DNA of 64,000 bases from Geosiphon pyriformis (taxonomy: Eukaryota; Glomeromycota; Glomeromycetes; Archaeosporales; Geosiphonaceae), in the NCBI GenBank assembly GCA_016748015.1, contig JAAOMT010000040.1, positions 508,028-572,027 on the forward strand, written 5' to 3'. Every line of letters begins with the position of its first letter. The stretch's first letter is position 1. This document shows, in pieces, positions 23,800 to 33,696 of this stretch. The translations under genes and the position numbers were made by a program. The notes beneath the pieces are model-generated. The model was given only the letters and a program-made list of their open reading frames with translations. It was not told the DNA's origin and ran no database searches.

Positions 23800-24035
23800 G
23801 TTGTAAATGTTGATGTAGCGTCAGGAACACAAAGTAATTAATTTTGGATTAAGTGACCCTTTATGGTAAACTAACAGATTTATTCCTGTGTTCCCGAACA
23901 ACGATAAAATATTTGTGGGACATAAATATAGATCCGAGCAGGTACGTCAATTTTTCAAAACTTGATCAGCATACCAGGAATCCCAAATATGACGAATTAC
24001 ATGATTATTTTTTTGGCAAGACATCAGCCAGATTT
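23800..24035 (-). other. Probable 3' UTR of rad52
   Basis: After the exon 2 stop, GC-balanced sequence continues leftward to about 23770. On the minus strand it contains AATAAA (near 23873-23883), a usable polyadenylation signal. A plus-strand open frame at 23853-24209 overlaps both this region and exon 2 and is probably a shadow. Confidence 0.4.
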
Positions 24036-25972
24036 TTAATTTTTCGGCCTCTTGGACAGGTGCCCACCAAATCCACTATTAGTATAACGGTCGCCAATCT
24101 GTCCAATATCTCCTATGACTTGGTGGCTGTTATTGTTGGTATTAATGGATGGTGGAGCGTTGCTATCACCATCGTTATTTGGCCTTTTGCTCGCAGCTCC
24201 AGTTACTGATACATTATGGAGCGAGAAATATGTGTTGGATACTGTACCACAATCGAGATTTAAAAATCGATGTTTTTACCTGAAGGCTGAGACTTCTTAG
24301 TTGGAGAAGTTTCGGCTGCTCTCCTTGCTCTTTCCCTCTGCCGCCCCTCCAAAACCAACCTACTGTCGATACGATTCCCATTTTCATCCCAGAAGGGAGT
24401 GTTTAGGATTTCTTCGTCAGAGAAGAATTCATCCATGTCGATGGTTGCATTAGAATGGAAAGAATCCTCAGGTTCTAATGCGCCAATTTCGTCTTCAACA
24501 ACTATTTCTTGATCTTCGGTAGAATTAGATTGAAAAGAGATATCAAGAGCGGGATTTTCGTTACATTTGATAGTTGAGTCCAAGCTCAATGAAGATGACT
24601 GTTTTGGAGTTTTATTATTAAAGCTGATATTTAAGGATGCTGACGAATTGTTATGAGTGTCTGAGGAGCACAAAGGTACCGAGTTCACCGATGTCTGTAA
24701 ACCATTATTGTTAAAGCCGGGATTTCCCTGCCCTGTTTGACTACTCTTAGAAGGGTTTGAGGTTAAAACCAATTGTTGGGATATATTATTAATGTCAGAG
24801 CTGGGGTTTGGGTGCGTTAATTGATTGTTATTTGCATTGGAAGAACATAAGGGGACAGACTTTACTGATGTTATATTGTTAAGGTTGTCATTTCGTTGAG
24901 TGTTTAAAGTTGAATTAAAGTTGAAAGAATTTGATTGTTGTGCCATGTCATATTTAATATTGGAGCCAGTTTTTGAGTGAACGATATGATCGTTGTTTGT
25001 GTTGGAAGAGCGAAAAGGTGCTCCATTCAAGGATGGCTTTAGCGTATTGTTAAGAACAGCATTTTTTTGCGTGTTTATAGCCGAATTAGGGTTGAATGTT
25101 GTTTGTGGGGACATGTGATTATTGTTGAAGCTGGCATTTGGATTCGCTATTTGTTTGTTATACAGATGAGAGGATGGTGAAGCATTTGACTTCAATGCAA
25201 CATTTGATTGATTATTTTTATCGGGTGTAAAATTGAAAGAAACCAATTGTTGCGCCATAGGGTTATTAAGACCGGAATTGGTGGGCATGATTTGTTTTCC
25301 ATTCAAATGTGAAGAGTTCGAAGTCTTTAATGTTGTTGAATAGTTTGGTGCATTAATGTTAGTTGAGGCAATATCCGAGTTAGCCGTTTGGGTTTTAACA
25401 GCGGTTTTGGTATTGAAACTCCCTAAAGTTTCTGGGATGGGGGGTGGCAGGACGAAAATTGGGGCCCGATGCAATTCCTCTATTTCAATCTTGTGAATAG
25501 GCGGTGCCTTCATTTTTTGGATTTGCTGAAGGTAATTTTTATCATACATGCAATTTCCCATTATATTTCCGAAAGTCTTTAATGCGCGTTTGGTTGCATC
25601 GGTTATGGCTTCCTTTTTGGCTTTGGCGAAAGCTTGTGCTTTTGATTTGGCGTTATCTACATTACCATACCCAATATCTTCATGAAAAGTTCCGTCTCTT
25701 AGGAAAACTTTTACGATGGCTGAAACGCCTATTGATACTCGTCCATCACCAACCTCATCAACAAAATCTATAGTAATCTCAGTAATATTAGAGGACCAGC
25801 CGTTAAATCCAAATACTTCATTTGCAAGATTCATAGCTTTCCATCCTTCCAAGTAATATACTTTAGCGCCTCCTGGGCCTGGACGGGATGCGACATATTC
25901 GGGACCCAAACGTTGAGTTAATTTTTGTGATAAATAGGTGATTTCTTGAGTTGTATATTGTCGGTTGTCCAT
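24036..25972 (-). CDS. rad52: RAD52-type recombination mediator, two exons
   Basis: Rad52 loads Rad51 onto RPA-coated single strands and anneals complementary strands in the nucleus. The N-terminal ring-forming domain spans about residues 8-160: LTQRLGPEYVASRPGPGGAK, EGWKAMNLANEVFGFNGWSS, RDGTFHEDIGYGNVDNAKSK, KKEAITDATKRALKTFGNIM and GNCMYDKNYL. Residues about 185-480 are a low-complexity Asn/Ser-rich linker. An acidic patch follows (EDQEIVVEDEIGALEPED), then a basic C-terminus (RQRERARRAAETSPTKK). The first ATG precedes the conserved domain directly. Exon 1 is 25972-24280. A GT at 24279 and an AG at 24206 give a 74-bp intron, and exon 2 (24205-24036) adds an open tail with SKRPNNDGDS and GGHLSKRPKN, for 620 residues in all. 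Without splicing the frame stops at once after the donor (24260). This is the only intact host gene and is much richer in GC than its flanks. Confidence 0.92.
24206..24279 (-). other. Intron of rad52
   Basis: The donor GTAAAAAC and acceptor TATCAG bracket an in-frame TAA, and removal keeps the phase (one base of a codon upstream, two downstream). A second acceptor, GGTACAG ending at 24242, would give a 38-bp intron and 12 extra residues, also in frame. The 74-bp form is preferred because 38 bp is very short for a spliceosomal intron. Confidence 0.6.
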
Positions 25973-26052
25973 GAGGTTTAGTTTGAGATTACCAAACTGC
26001 GGAGTCCGACAGATATGATATTATTGAGGTTTCGAACCTTTTTGGAGTGTTT

Positions 26053-26370
26053 CTAATAGTACAAAATTGATATTTCTGTAGCGAGTAAAAGACTTGAGAA
26101 CCGTCTTTTGAAAAGGAATGTAATTAAAAAATCAAACACTGCCTTAGCCATTTGTTCAATAATTAAATTGCTTGTTTTGAAAGGAATAAGAGGATAACCA
26201 ATTATCTCGTCCAGATTATCACTTAAAAATTTCCCTTTAGTAGATTTTAAAAATAATAACAGATGACTGATCATCTACAAATTGGTCATTTAATTTTCGT
26301 GGTAACTCTAGCTTTAAACCAATCAGCCTTTTTTGTTTGAACACCATCTTTTCATATAAACATGCAAGTC
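26053..26370 (-). pseudogene. Degraded ORF upstream of rad52, family unknown
   Basis: On the minus strand this island reads in changing frames. Near 26350-26230: KRLIGLKLELPRKLNDQFVD. Then SGRDNWLSSYSFQNKQFNY near 26210-26160, and FQKTVLKSFTRYRNINFVLL near 26120-26050. One of those frames is open at 26053-26274. Composition is richer in GC than the desert to its right and the translation looks protein-like. I do not recognise the family. It may be a repeat or an old gene copy, ending about 80 bp before the rad52 start codon. Confidence 0.3.
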
Positions 26371-26399
26371 CGAATTTTTTATCTATGTTTATAATAATT

Positions 26400-27784
26400 A
26401 TTTTTTTTTACTTTCAAATTTGATTAAATAAACTTTTGTTTAATTCTTAATAAATAATATTCGGGTTGTTTAATAAGTTACAAAAAAGTTAATAGTTGCA
26501 AATTATAAGTTTTTAAAGTTTGAACATTATAAAAAAATATATAATTATTATTTCCTATATTTATCTTTGGTTATGTAAGTGTAATCTTTTTATTATTTAT
26601 TATTTTAATTCTTATACATATTTAAAGTAGATGTAATTTTACATTTAATTAGTTATCCAAACTTATTAAAATTAACAAAATATTTAACAATTATTTAAAT
26701 TAATATGTTTAATAAAATATATGTGTATTAATTTTGGTAAAAGAATATTATTTAAAACAGATAAGTTATTTAAAAAAACAACAAATTTTATTATAGTATT
26801 TATTATCAAAACCAAACTTAATCATTACAAAAACTAGTTTTTTATTTTTTTATTAGATTTTAAGATTTAATAAATAATACAATTTTAATAAATCAAGTAA
26901 TTTAAGAACATTTATTATTGCTATTATAAAAATATTTTCTAAGACTTAAATATTTATTATATTTAAATATTTAATATATAATATACGTTTTTAAGCATAA
27001 AACTAAAAAATATTTCTAATATTTAATTAAGTATTAATAATATTTTTGTTAAAATTGCAATTTTAAACATTTTATTTTTTAAAATTTAATTAAAAACCTT
27101 TTTAAAACTAATTAAATAAATTATATTTATATATATATATTTTTTAAAATTATTATTAATATTATAGTTTTTAACATTTTATTTAAATAATTATTAATAA
27201 TTTTAAACAAAATTTTTAAAAAACAACTTTTTTTACAAATAAAACACAATAAATAAAACAATAATGTTTTAAAGTTTTTAAATTTTTTTTATTAAAAATA
27301 GTAAAAAACTACTTGTTTGTAGTTATCTAAGTTTAACAAAAATATTAATTCTTTAAATTACTATATTAACAAAATAAAAACAAAAGATCTGTTTTTTTAT
27401 TTAATTTAAAGTATTTTTAATTAACTTAAATAATTAATTATATATTATTTTTAATATAATTTATAATTATGTATAATATTTATATTATATAAATAAGTTT
27501 TAAATAAATTATATTTGTAATATAAAACAATTAATAAATAAATAAAAATTTTATTTAATTTAATTATAAAAATTAGTCCTATTAAATTTCTATTTAAAAT
27601 ATATTATTTAAAAATAATAGTAATTTTAATTATTTTATAATATTTTTATTGTTTAATTTTTTGGTTTTATTAATTAATTAATTATAATAAATTATGTATA
27701 TTATTATTTATATTATCTTAATTATTTTAAAATTAAAATTAATAAATAAATAATTATTAAATTAATTATTAATTTTTAAAAATA
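26400..27784. other. AT desert
   Basis: Near-pure A+T between the rad52 upstream region and the 5' end of LINE 2. Nothing recognisable. Confidence 0.65.
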
Positions 27785-27925
27785 CAAAACTTCTTTCTCT
27801 CCTTCATCCAAAATTCCCAAAAAAGAGACAAGAGTTTTTTCAAAAAAAGTTTTTTTACCATTCAGTATGATAAATCAAAACTGTTCTTTGATTACGAAGC
27901 CACTATTGGTCCTGTTATTGCTGTT

Positions 27926-28495
27926 ATGAAAAAGACTATTAAAGTTTCTGGGTCTGAATGTGATTTCAAGATGGTTGAGTTGAGGAAGAAAAGGAAGAGA
28001 GGTGTATTGGCAGAGAGTATTGATAATAAAGGGGTTGCTGCTGAAGCTTCTGGTGCTCGTTTATGGGGTTCTGAAACAAGTGATACTACTGAATCTGAGA
28101 GTATTGACATGGAGGAGGAGTGCTTGGTTGAAGAAACCAGTATTGACTATGATGAAAGTGATGCTTTCATGGAAGAAAATCCTAATCAGATGCCAAAAAA
28201 TATGCATGTAAAGACCAAAAAAGTGTTATGGAAGCCTCTGAGTGTGATTGATTATGGTACTGTCAATACAGATGATGACATGTTAGACGATTCCTTTTTT
28301 TTCCTGCCCCTTCTATCTATCAAACTGACCATTCAAGTGTTTGTTTGCAAATCCTTTGCTTTAGATATTAATCTTGTGGCCATTGCTGGGAAGTCCTTTC
28401 AGGAAAAATTGAGTTTTATCAGGAAAATTTTTTCAAGTGTAAATGGTTTTGGGGGGGCTTCTACTCCCTCAAAATTTGCTGGAATTATTTGTTGT
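27926..28495 (+). pseudogene. LINE 2 ORF1, N-terminal half
   Basis: Starts at an ATG at 27926. A basic cluster (LRKKRKRG) could act as a nuclear signal and is followed by an acidic, Ser/Thr-rich stretch (DMEEECLVEETSIDYDESDA). The last part (ALDINLVAIAGKSFQEKLSF, then VNGFGGASTPSKFAGII) aligns with ALNIELKAVLDKTINNKLIF and VDGFRRASILSKFSDII of LINE 1. The LTR begins at 28496 right after this, so codons read beyond it (to 28528) are LTR sequence. The other half continues at 38618. Confidence 0.82.
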
Positions 28496-29343
28496 TACAG
28501 TGATTATTTGGAGTCTCAAGTCAAATAACAAATCTGTAACTTGGTGCTCAAAAGCTATTTGCATTGATAATAAACTGAAGGTTTTAGAATCTAAAGGTTT
28601 TTTCCAATGAGTCCTTTGTATAATGAACAGAGATTCAATAGTTGTTTTATCTGTAGCTTTCCAAACTCGCAAGTCTGTCAATTTTTTTCTTGGCTTGGTG
28701 GCTGGCAATCCTCTGGTAAGTAATCCGTATTTTCTGTATATGTCCTACCTACTTGCAGGGGTCTTTTACCAGGCAATTCTTGACATCAGTAATCAGCGCT
28801 TTTAATCAATTGGTTAGTGCACAATAACAAAATCACAAAAAATAAAAAAAATAACAAAATAAAGAAATGTAAAGAAATAAGCCAAGACATTTGGTAAACT
28901 AGTATCCCATCAATAGTCATAATTAAGAGCTATTGTTCCAGCATGGTTAAGTATTAATTACTATTAACATGAAGTGTTGATAGTGGAAAGTGGATTGAGA
29001 TATGAAATAATTATTTATTTGATGATTTTGTTTTTAGGCTAAGAATTCTGTGATATCGATTCTGTCTTTTCTGTTTCTAACACTACTGCTATATATACAT
29101 ATTTGAGATTCCTTAATTTCTCAATTTTTCATGATGGGAATCCTAGAATTTTTGGAATCCTGCGATTCCTTTGAGAGGAATTCTGGAATTCTGGAACCCT
29201 GCAATTCCTTGTCGGGAAATCCTAAAATTCCTGGAATCCTGCAATTCTTGAGAAAAATTCTAGAATTCCACATTTACTATGCCTACTTCTGATTGGCTAA
29301 TAATCATACTAATATATTTTCTATATTTTTATAAGTAATATTA
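28496..29343 (-). repeat. 3' LTR of gypsy element 5
   Basis: 848 bp, alignable over its whole length with 37769-38617. On the minus strand it starts TAATATTACTTATAAAAATA and ends ACTGTAA. It contains a TATATATACATA box (near 29090) and a GAATTC/CCTGCAATTCC short-repeat block at about 29105-29275. Differences from the other LTR are, by eye, all transitions. Confidence 0.9.
29105..29275. repeat. Degenerate short-repeat block inside the LTR
   Basis: Variants of GGAATCCTGCAATTCCTTGA and GGAATTCTGGAATTC follow one another. GAATTC-like palindromes make the block capable of hairpins. The matching block in the 5' LTR is at about 38385-38550, and older relics lie at about 1385-1450 and 4485-4575. Confidence 0.75.
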
Positions 29344-29355
29344 TTCCCTCCTTTT
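29344..29355 (-). other. Polypurine tract of gypsy element 5
   Basis: On the minus strand AAAAGGAGGGAA lies immediately upstream of the 3' LTR, the place where plus-strand DNA synthesis is primed. The decayed counterpart before the LTR of element 1 is AAAAGAAAAAAA at about 1299-1310. Confidence 0.8.
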
Positions 29356-30270
29356 AATATTGAGCTCCATTGAAATCTAACTTGTTTAATTCCCCCTTTT
29401 GAAGTATTTTCTGGATTTCATTTTTAAGAATTACTTGTATTATTTGGGTCTGTAATTCTTCAAATTGAGCATTGATGATCTTTCCCAATTGATTACTGGT
29501 AACCATATCCATTGTTTTGTTGAATAATATTTCTGGTCTATCCTGAAATACTGTGTGTATTCAATATATGGCTTGGGCCTGTGTGGATAAGTTGTTCTTT
29601 CCCACAAAATGTTCTAATTGTTGTAGTATTCTTTTGTCAAATAATCGCTTTGTTTTATCCATATATAGATTCTGGATATTTACGTGTTGTCCCAAGTAAA
29701 AATAACAATAGTTTTGTGGAAATTGTTGTATCCACTAATTCCAAGTTTCTTTAGTCAACTCTTGATATAGTGACTCTTTTGTTGACTCTCTTATTGCTAA
29801 TTTTACTTTCGCAATAATTTTGGCCACCATATTTTCAGTTTTCTTCTGTGTTCTGAGTTGCAATGTTTTTCTAGTATCTTGATATCGAATGGTTTGTTGA
29901 TTGATTGTAATCTCCATTTTCTGGTGTTGGATTAATTGAAAGAGTTGTTGTGCTAGTAAGTGAATGTTGTCTGTAATTTCCATTTTTCTGATATTTCCTG
30001 TTGCATCTACTGTGTTTTTATATATTCTTTTTATGGATCAATTTAACGTGTTGTTGTCGATAATTATGATTGATTCCAGATCTCATGGAATCTCATCTGA
30101 TTGGACTAGTATTCTCTGTATTCCTAATTGTGGAATATTACTGGTAGATGGTAGTGTGATGTTGTGGTATAGTTTTAGTCGATCTTCATGTGCTGCTTTG
30201 GTTAAAATTTTGTTATCCAGTCTTAATTTGTAAGCTCCATTCCCTAGAATTTCTTCTATGTAAAATGGTC
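29356..30270 (-). pseudogene. Gypsy element 5: post-integrase tail
   Basis: The region between integrase and the polypurine tract is coding-like. It includes the open piece 29735-29983 (HLLAQQLFQLIQHQKMEITI, then MVAKIIAKVKLAIRESTKES) and further broken frames to about 29400. It is rich in Gln, Lys and Ile, with heptad-like spacing that would suit a coiled coil. There is no membrane segment or signal peptide, so it is not env-like. The same tail is recognisable in element 1 at about 640-900. I do not know its function. Confidence 0.55.
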
Positions 30271-31350
30271 CATCCTATTTGGGGTCAAATTTTCCACTCC
30301 ATTGTTTTTCTGCTTTGGTATGATGTAAGAATACTTTGTCTCCAATCTGAAATTCAACTGGTTTGTCTAGTAGTTGACTATTGTGTCTTTCTTTCTGTTT
30401 TTCTTGTGACTTTTGAATATTATTAGCTGCTCTTCTTTGTTTGTTTTCCAATGTTTCTATTAAGTCATATGTTCTTCTCAGCAATGTTTCTTGAAAATTT
30501 TCTTCTGTTATTGATTCAGCTGGATAGGTATTAATTTCTCTCTCTACTGGTAATATTGCTGTTCTACCATATACTAATTCGAATGGTGTTGCTTGTGTAG
30601 TATCTTGCTTTGTTGTCCAATAAGCAAATAATACTGATGGTATGAACAAATCCCATTCGTCCTGGTTTTTTTGGCTGAGTTTGGCAATTGCTTCACACAA
30701 TGTTCTGTTGAATCTTTCAACTAATCCATTGGTTTGTAGATGGTATGATGATGATAGTGGTCTCTTAATTCCGAATCTTTGGCTCAATTCTGTTAATGTT
30801 CTGTTCACAAAATGAATTCCTTGGTCTGATAATAATTCCTTTGGACATCCGTGTCAATAAATTAAATCTTGATCAATGAATTTGGCAATGAATTCTGCAT
30901 CCACTCTTTGAATTGCTTTTGCCTCTGGCCATTTAGTGAGATAGTCCATGGCTACTGCTATATATCTGTTTCCTCTGCTGGTGATTGTTAATGGTCCAAC
31001 TAGATTAATTCCAATCTGGTCAAATAGTTGTTCCACTTTGATTGGTCTTAATGGTTCACTGGGTCTTGTTTCTTCTTTTTACTGACAAGCATCACAATTT
31101 TGAATATATTGAATGATGTCTGGGTACATTAATGGCCAATAATATCTCTTTCCAGTTTTTTCCATGATTGCTTCTTTGTGAAAATGTCCTGCTGTTGGAT
31201 TTGAGTACATGTTGAATAATATTGTCTCTTTTTCTGGCTCTGTAATTACCCTGGTTGGCTAATCTGGATCCCTTCTATTTTTCTGATAAAATATATTTTG
31301 GTGAATGATAAAATATTTTGATTGTTGTTTGATACTCTTTCATTCTATTC
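30271..31350 (-). pseudogene. Gypsy element 5: integrase
   Basis: Inserts the cDNA into the genome. The zinc-binding N-terminus lies near 31090-31200 (PTAGHFHKEAIMEKTGKRYY, then CDACQ followed by a stop). The core runs in two ORFs, 30854-31036 (DQIGINLVGPLTI, DYLTKWPEAKA) and 30275-30808 (after LLSDQGIHFVN: SSSYHLQTNGLVERFNRTL). The first catalytic Asp is Asn here (IGIN for IGID); the second Asp (SDQG) and the Glu (GLVERFN) remain. A C-terminal segment (EFQIGDKVFLHH) follows. There are at least two nonsense codons. Confidence 0.88.
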
Positions 31351-31482
31351 GAGATAAATTCTCCTTGAACTGTTGAGTGTTTATATAATGTTGCAGTTAT
31401 TGATATTTTTGTATGTTCATTTTTTTGTTATATTTTTGTTGATATTATTCTGGTTTTGTTATATTTTTGGGTTGAAATGTTC

Positions 31483-31900
31483 TTAGATTTGTTTTATTCG
31501 TAACAAACTGTCAGCATTTCCATTGTCTTTTCCCTTTTTATAATGTATAGTATACTTATATGGTGCAAGTGCCATTTTCAATCTTGACTGTCTTTCATCT
31601 CCAAATTCTTGTTTTTGAAGTGATGTTAATTCTTTGTGATCTGTGTATACTTCAAACTTCTGACTCAAGTATTCTTTCCATTTCATGACTGCTCAGTATA
31701 TTGCTAAGTGTTCTTGTTCCAGTGTTCTATAGTTCTTTTCGGCTGGTGTTAAACCTCTGCTAGCATATGCTACTGGATGTTTTCTGCCGTTTGGTTCTTT
31801 CTGAAATAGTACTGCTCCCAATGCTTGGCTGGATGCATTGGTGGTGATGATGAATAGTTTGCTGTGATCTGGATAGATCAGTACTGGAGCTTAGATGAGC
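31483..31900 (-). pseudogene. Gypsy element 5: RNase H
   Basis: Degrades the RNA strand during reverse transcription. The segments near 31700-31860 read ITTNASSQALGAVLFQK and HPVAYASRGLTPAEKNY. The ORF at 31483-31686 gives KFEVYTDHKELTSL, RLKMALAPYKYTIHY and GNADSLLR. The first catalytic Asp (ITTDAS in typical members) is Asn. One stop separates the two parts. Confidence 0.85.
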
Positions 31901-32784
31901 TTTTTTTTCAGAATATCAAAAGCTTTTTGTTGACTTTCTATCCATTTATATTTTATATTCTTATTTTGCAGTTGGTTGAGTGGCTGCATTATCTTGGAAA
32001 AGTTTTTGATAAAATGTCGATAGTAACTAGCGAATCCCAAAAATGATTTCAGTTCTGTCATATTGGTCAGCACTGAAAAGTTCTTTACTATCTCTATTTT
32101 CTCCAGATCCATTTTGATGCCATCTTTGCTGACTATGTGTCCCAAGAATTTTAGTTCTGTCTTGCTGAAGAAGCATTTTGTTGCATTTAACTTTAGTTCT
32201 GCTCTTCTTAGTCTTTTGAATACTTATTGAAGATGATGAAAATGATCATCAAACATTTTTGAAAATACATTGGTGTCATCCAAGTATACAACTACTGATT
32301 TCCACAATAAGCCAGTATAAACAATTTTCATTAGCCGTTGGAAAGTTGCTGGGGCATTGGTTAAGCTGAATGGCATCACTTCAAATTCAAAATTCCCTTC
32401 TCTAGTAGTAAATACCATCTTCTCTTTGTTGGCCGAATTCATGGCTACTTGCCAGTAACTACTGTTCAAGTTTAATGTTAAGAACCATTTGTTCTCATTG
32501 AAAGCATTGAATAATTTCTGTATTTGTGGAGTTGGATAGCTGTCTCCACGAGTTACACCATTGAGTTTCCTGTAGTCTACACAAAATCGGATTTTTCCAT
32601 TCTTCTTACAGATAAGTACCACTGGTAATGACCATAGACTTATTAATGGCTGAATTAGCCCATTGTTAAGCATTTGGTTTATCTCTTGACAGATGATCTT
32701 GTGACTAGCTGGTGGTACCTTGTATGCTCTTTGTTTAATTGGCATTGCATTTCCAGTCTTGATCTAATGCTGGATGATGTCAGT
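31891..32784 (-). pseudogene. Gypsy element 5: reverse transcriptase
   Basis: The ORF 32224-32745 carries the palm: GLIQPLISLWSLPVVLICKK, FCVDYRKLNGVTRGDSYPTP, a motif A that reads FLTLNLNSSYWQV (Asn where FSTLDLASGYW-type enzymes have the catalytic Asp), MPFSLTNAPATFQRLM, and an intact YLDD near 32276-32287. The connection domain is in 31891-32145 (GHIVSKDGIKMD, LKSFLGFASYYRHFI). The motif A change and the breaks show it is inactive. Confidence 0.9.
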
Positions 32785-33696
32785 TCAGCCAAACTCATTT
32801 TCGCTGGCAAAGATGTTATTGAAATTGTTGAGCAACATCTTGAGCTGTATATGTTGTAGTGGGTCTAGATTTCCCATGTTCATTTGTTTTAATTGTTCTG
32901 GTTGGAGCAAATAACATTCATCTCGTTCATAGATTGTTTGTGATGTGATGTTGACATATTCACAAAGTTGTGAAAAGTTTGGAATGAGATTTGGTGGTTG
33001 GTCTTCTATTTCTGTGGGTAAATATCCAATGGTGATTCCTTCTGGTACATTAATGACATTGCTAGTGTTGTTGTAGATGAGAATTTTTATGTGGCTATAG
33101 CTTTTGGCTGGTATGTGAAGATTGATCAGCCCAATCTCTCCAGATTCACAAAGGTTTGCTTTAGCTTCAAAAATCTGTTCTTGCTCTTTTTCCTTCCTTT
33201 CTATTGCTAGCATGTACTGGCTATATAGTGGAATGGAAATAGCTTGACTGGTTGAAATAATTTCTCCTTGGCCAACAATTTCTTCCTTTGTCATATTAAC
33301 TGGTACATTTATTCTACCCGTTGACCCAAATCTCTGTATCTCTCTTGCTGTTATTCCTAATTCTTCCCTGTTTCCTATTGACATTAATTGACCTATTTTA
33401 ACCAGAGGCAGGAATATTGTTTGTGCTATCTTTTTGTTTGGTTCTATAATATAGGCTTTTTTTGAGTCATTTTGTAGCATGGCAATAATATTTCTTATAT
33501 ATCCTGCATCAATTATTCCTCCTCTTATATTAATCCCTCTTTTTGCTAAACTACTCCGGGATGCTAGTTGAACCATTGTTGTTGCTAGAATTTTCAGCAC
33601 TATTTTCAGATCAATGCAGGTGCGCGAATGTGGTTCCAATTTGATAACATCTTTTTCAGGATATCTCAGATCAAACCCTGCATTGGTATCATGCAC
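32785..33696 (-). pseudogene. Gypsy element 5: dUTPase-like domain and RT leader
   Basis: An open minus-strand stretch of 303 codons. Its first third shows the five dUTPase motifs in order: motif 1 NAGFDLRY (about residues 5-12), motif 2 ASRSSLAKRGI (about 45-55), motif 3 GGIIDAGYIRNI (about 59-70, keeping the Asp and Tyr of the IDAGYxG pattern), motif 4 NKKIAQTIF (about 87-95) and motif 5 AREIQRFGSTGR (about 117-128). dUTPases hydrolyse dUTP to dUMP and keep uracil out of DNA. Motif 2 Ser-for-Gly and motif 5 Glu and Arg for Gly look like decay. The rest has no clear fold but ends in HIQLKMLLNNFNNIFASENE, the usual lead-in to gypsy RT. It is joined in frame, through one nonsense codon at 33697, to the spacer upstream. 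Confidence 0.8.

Noticed and set aside
23853-24209. Plus-strand ORF of 118 codons near rad52
   Set aside because: It overlaps rad52 exon 2 and 3' UTR on the opposite strand, has no recognisable motif, and its C-terminal part is simply antisense of coding sequence.
25504-25773. Plus-strand ORF of 89 codons inside rad52
   Set aside because: Antisense shadow of the conserved Rad52 domain.
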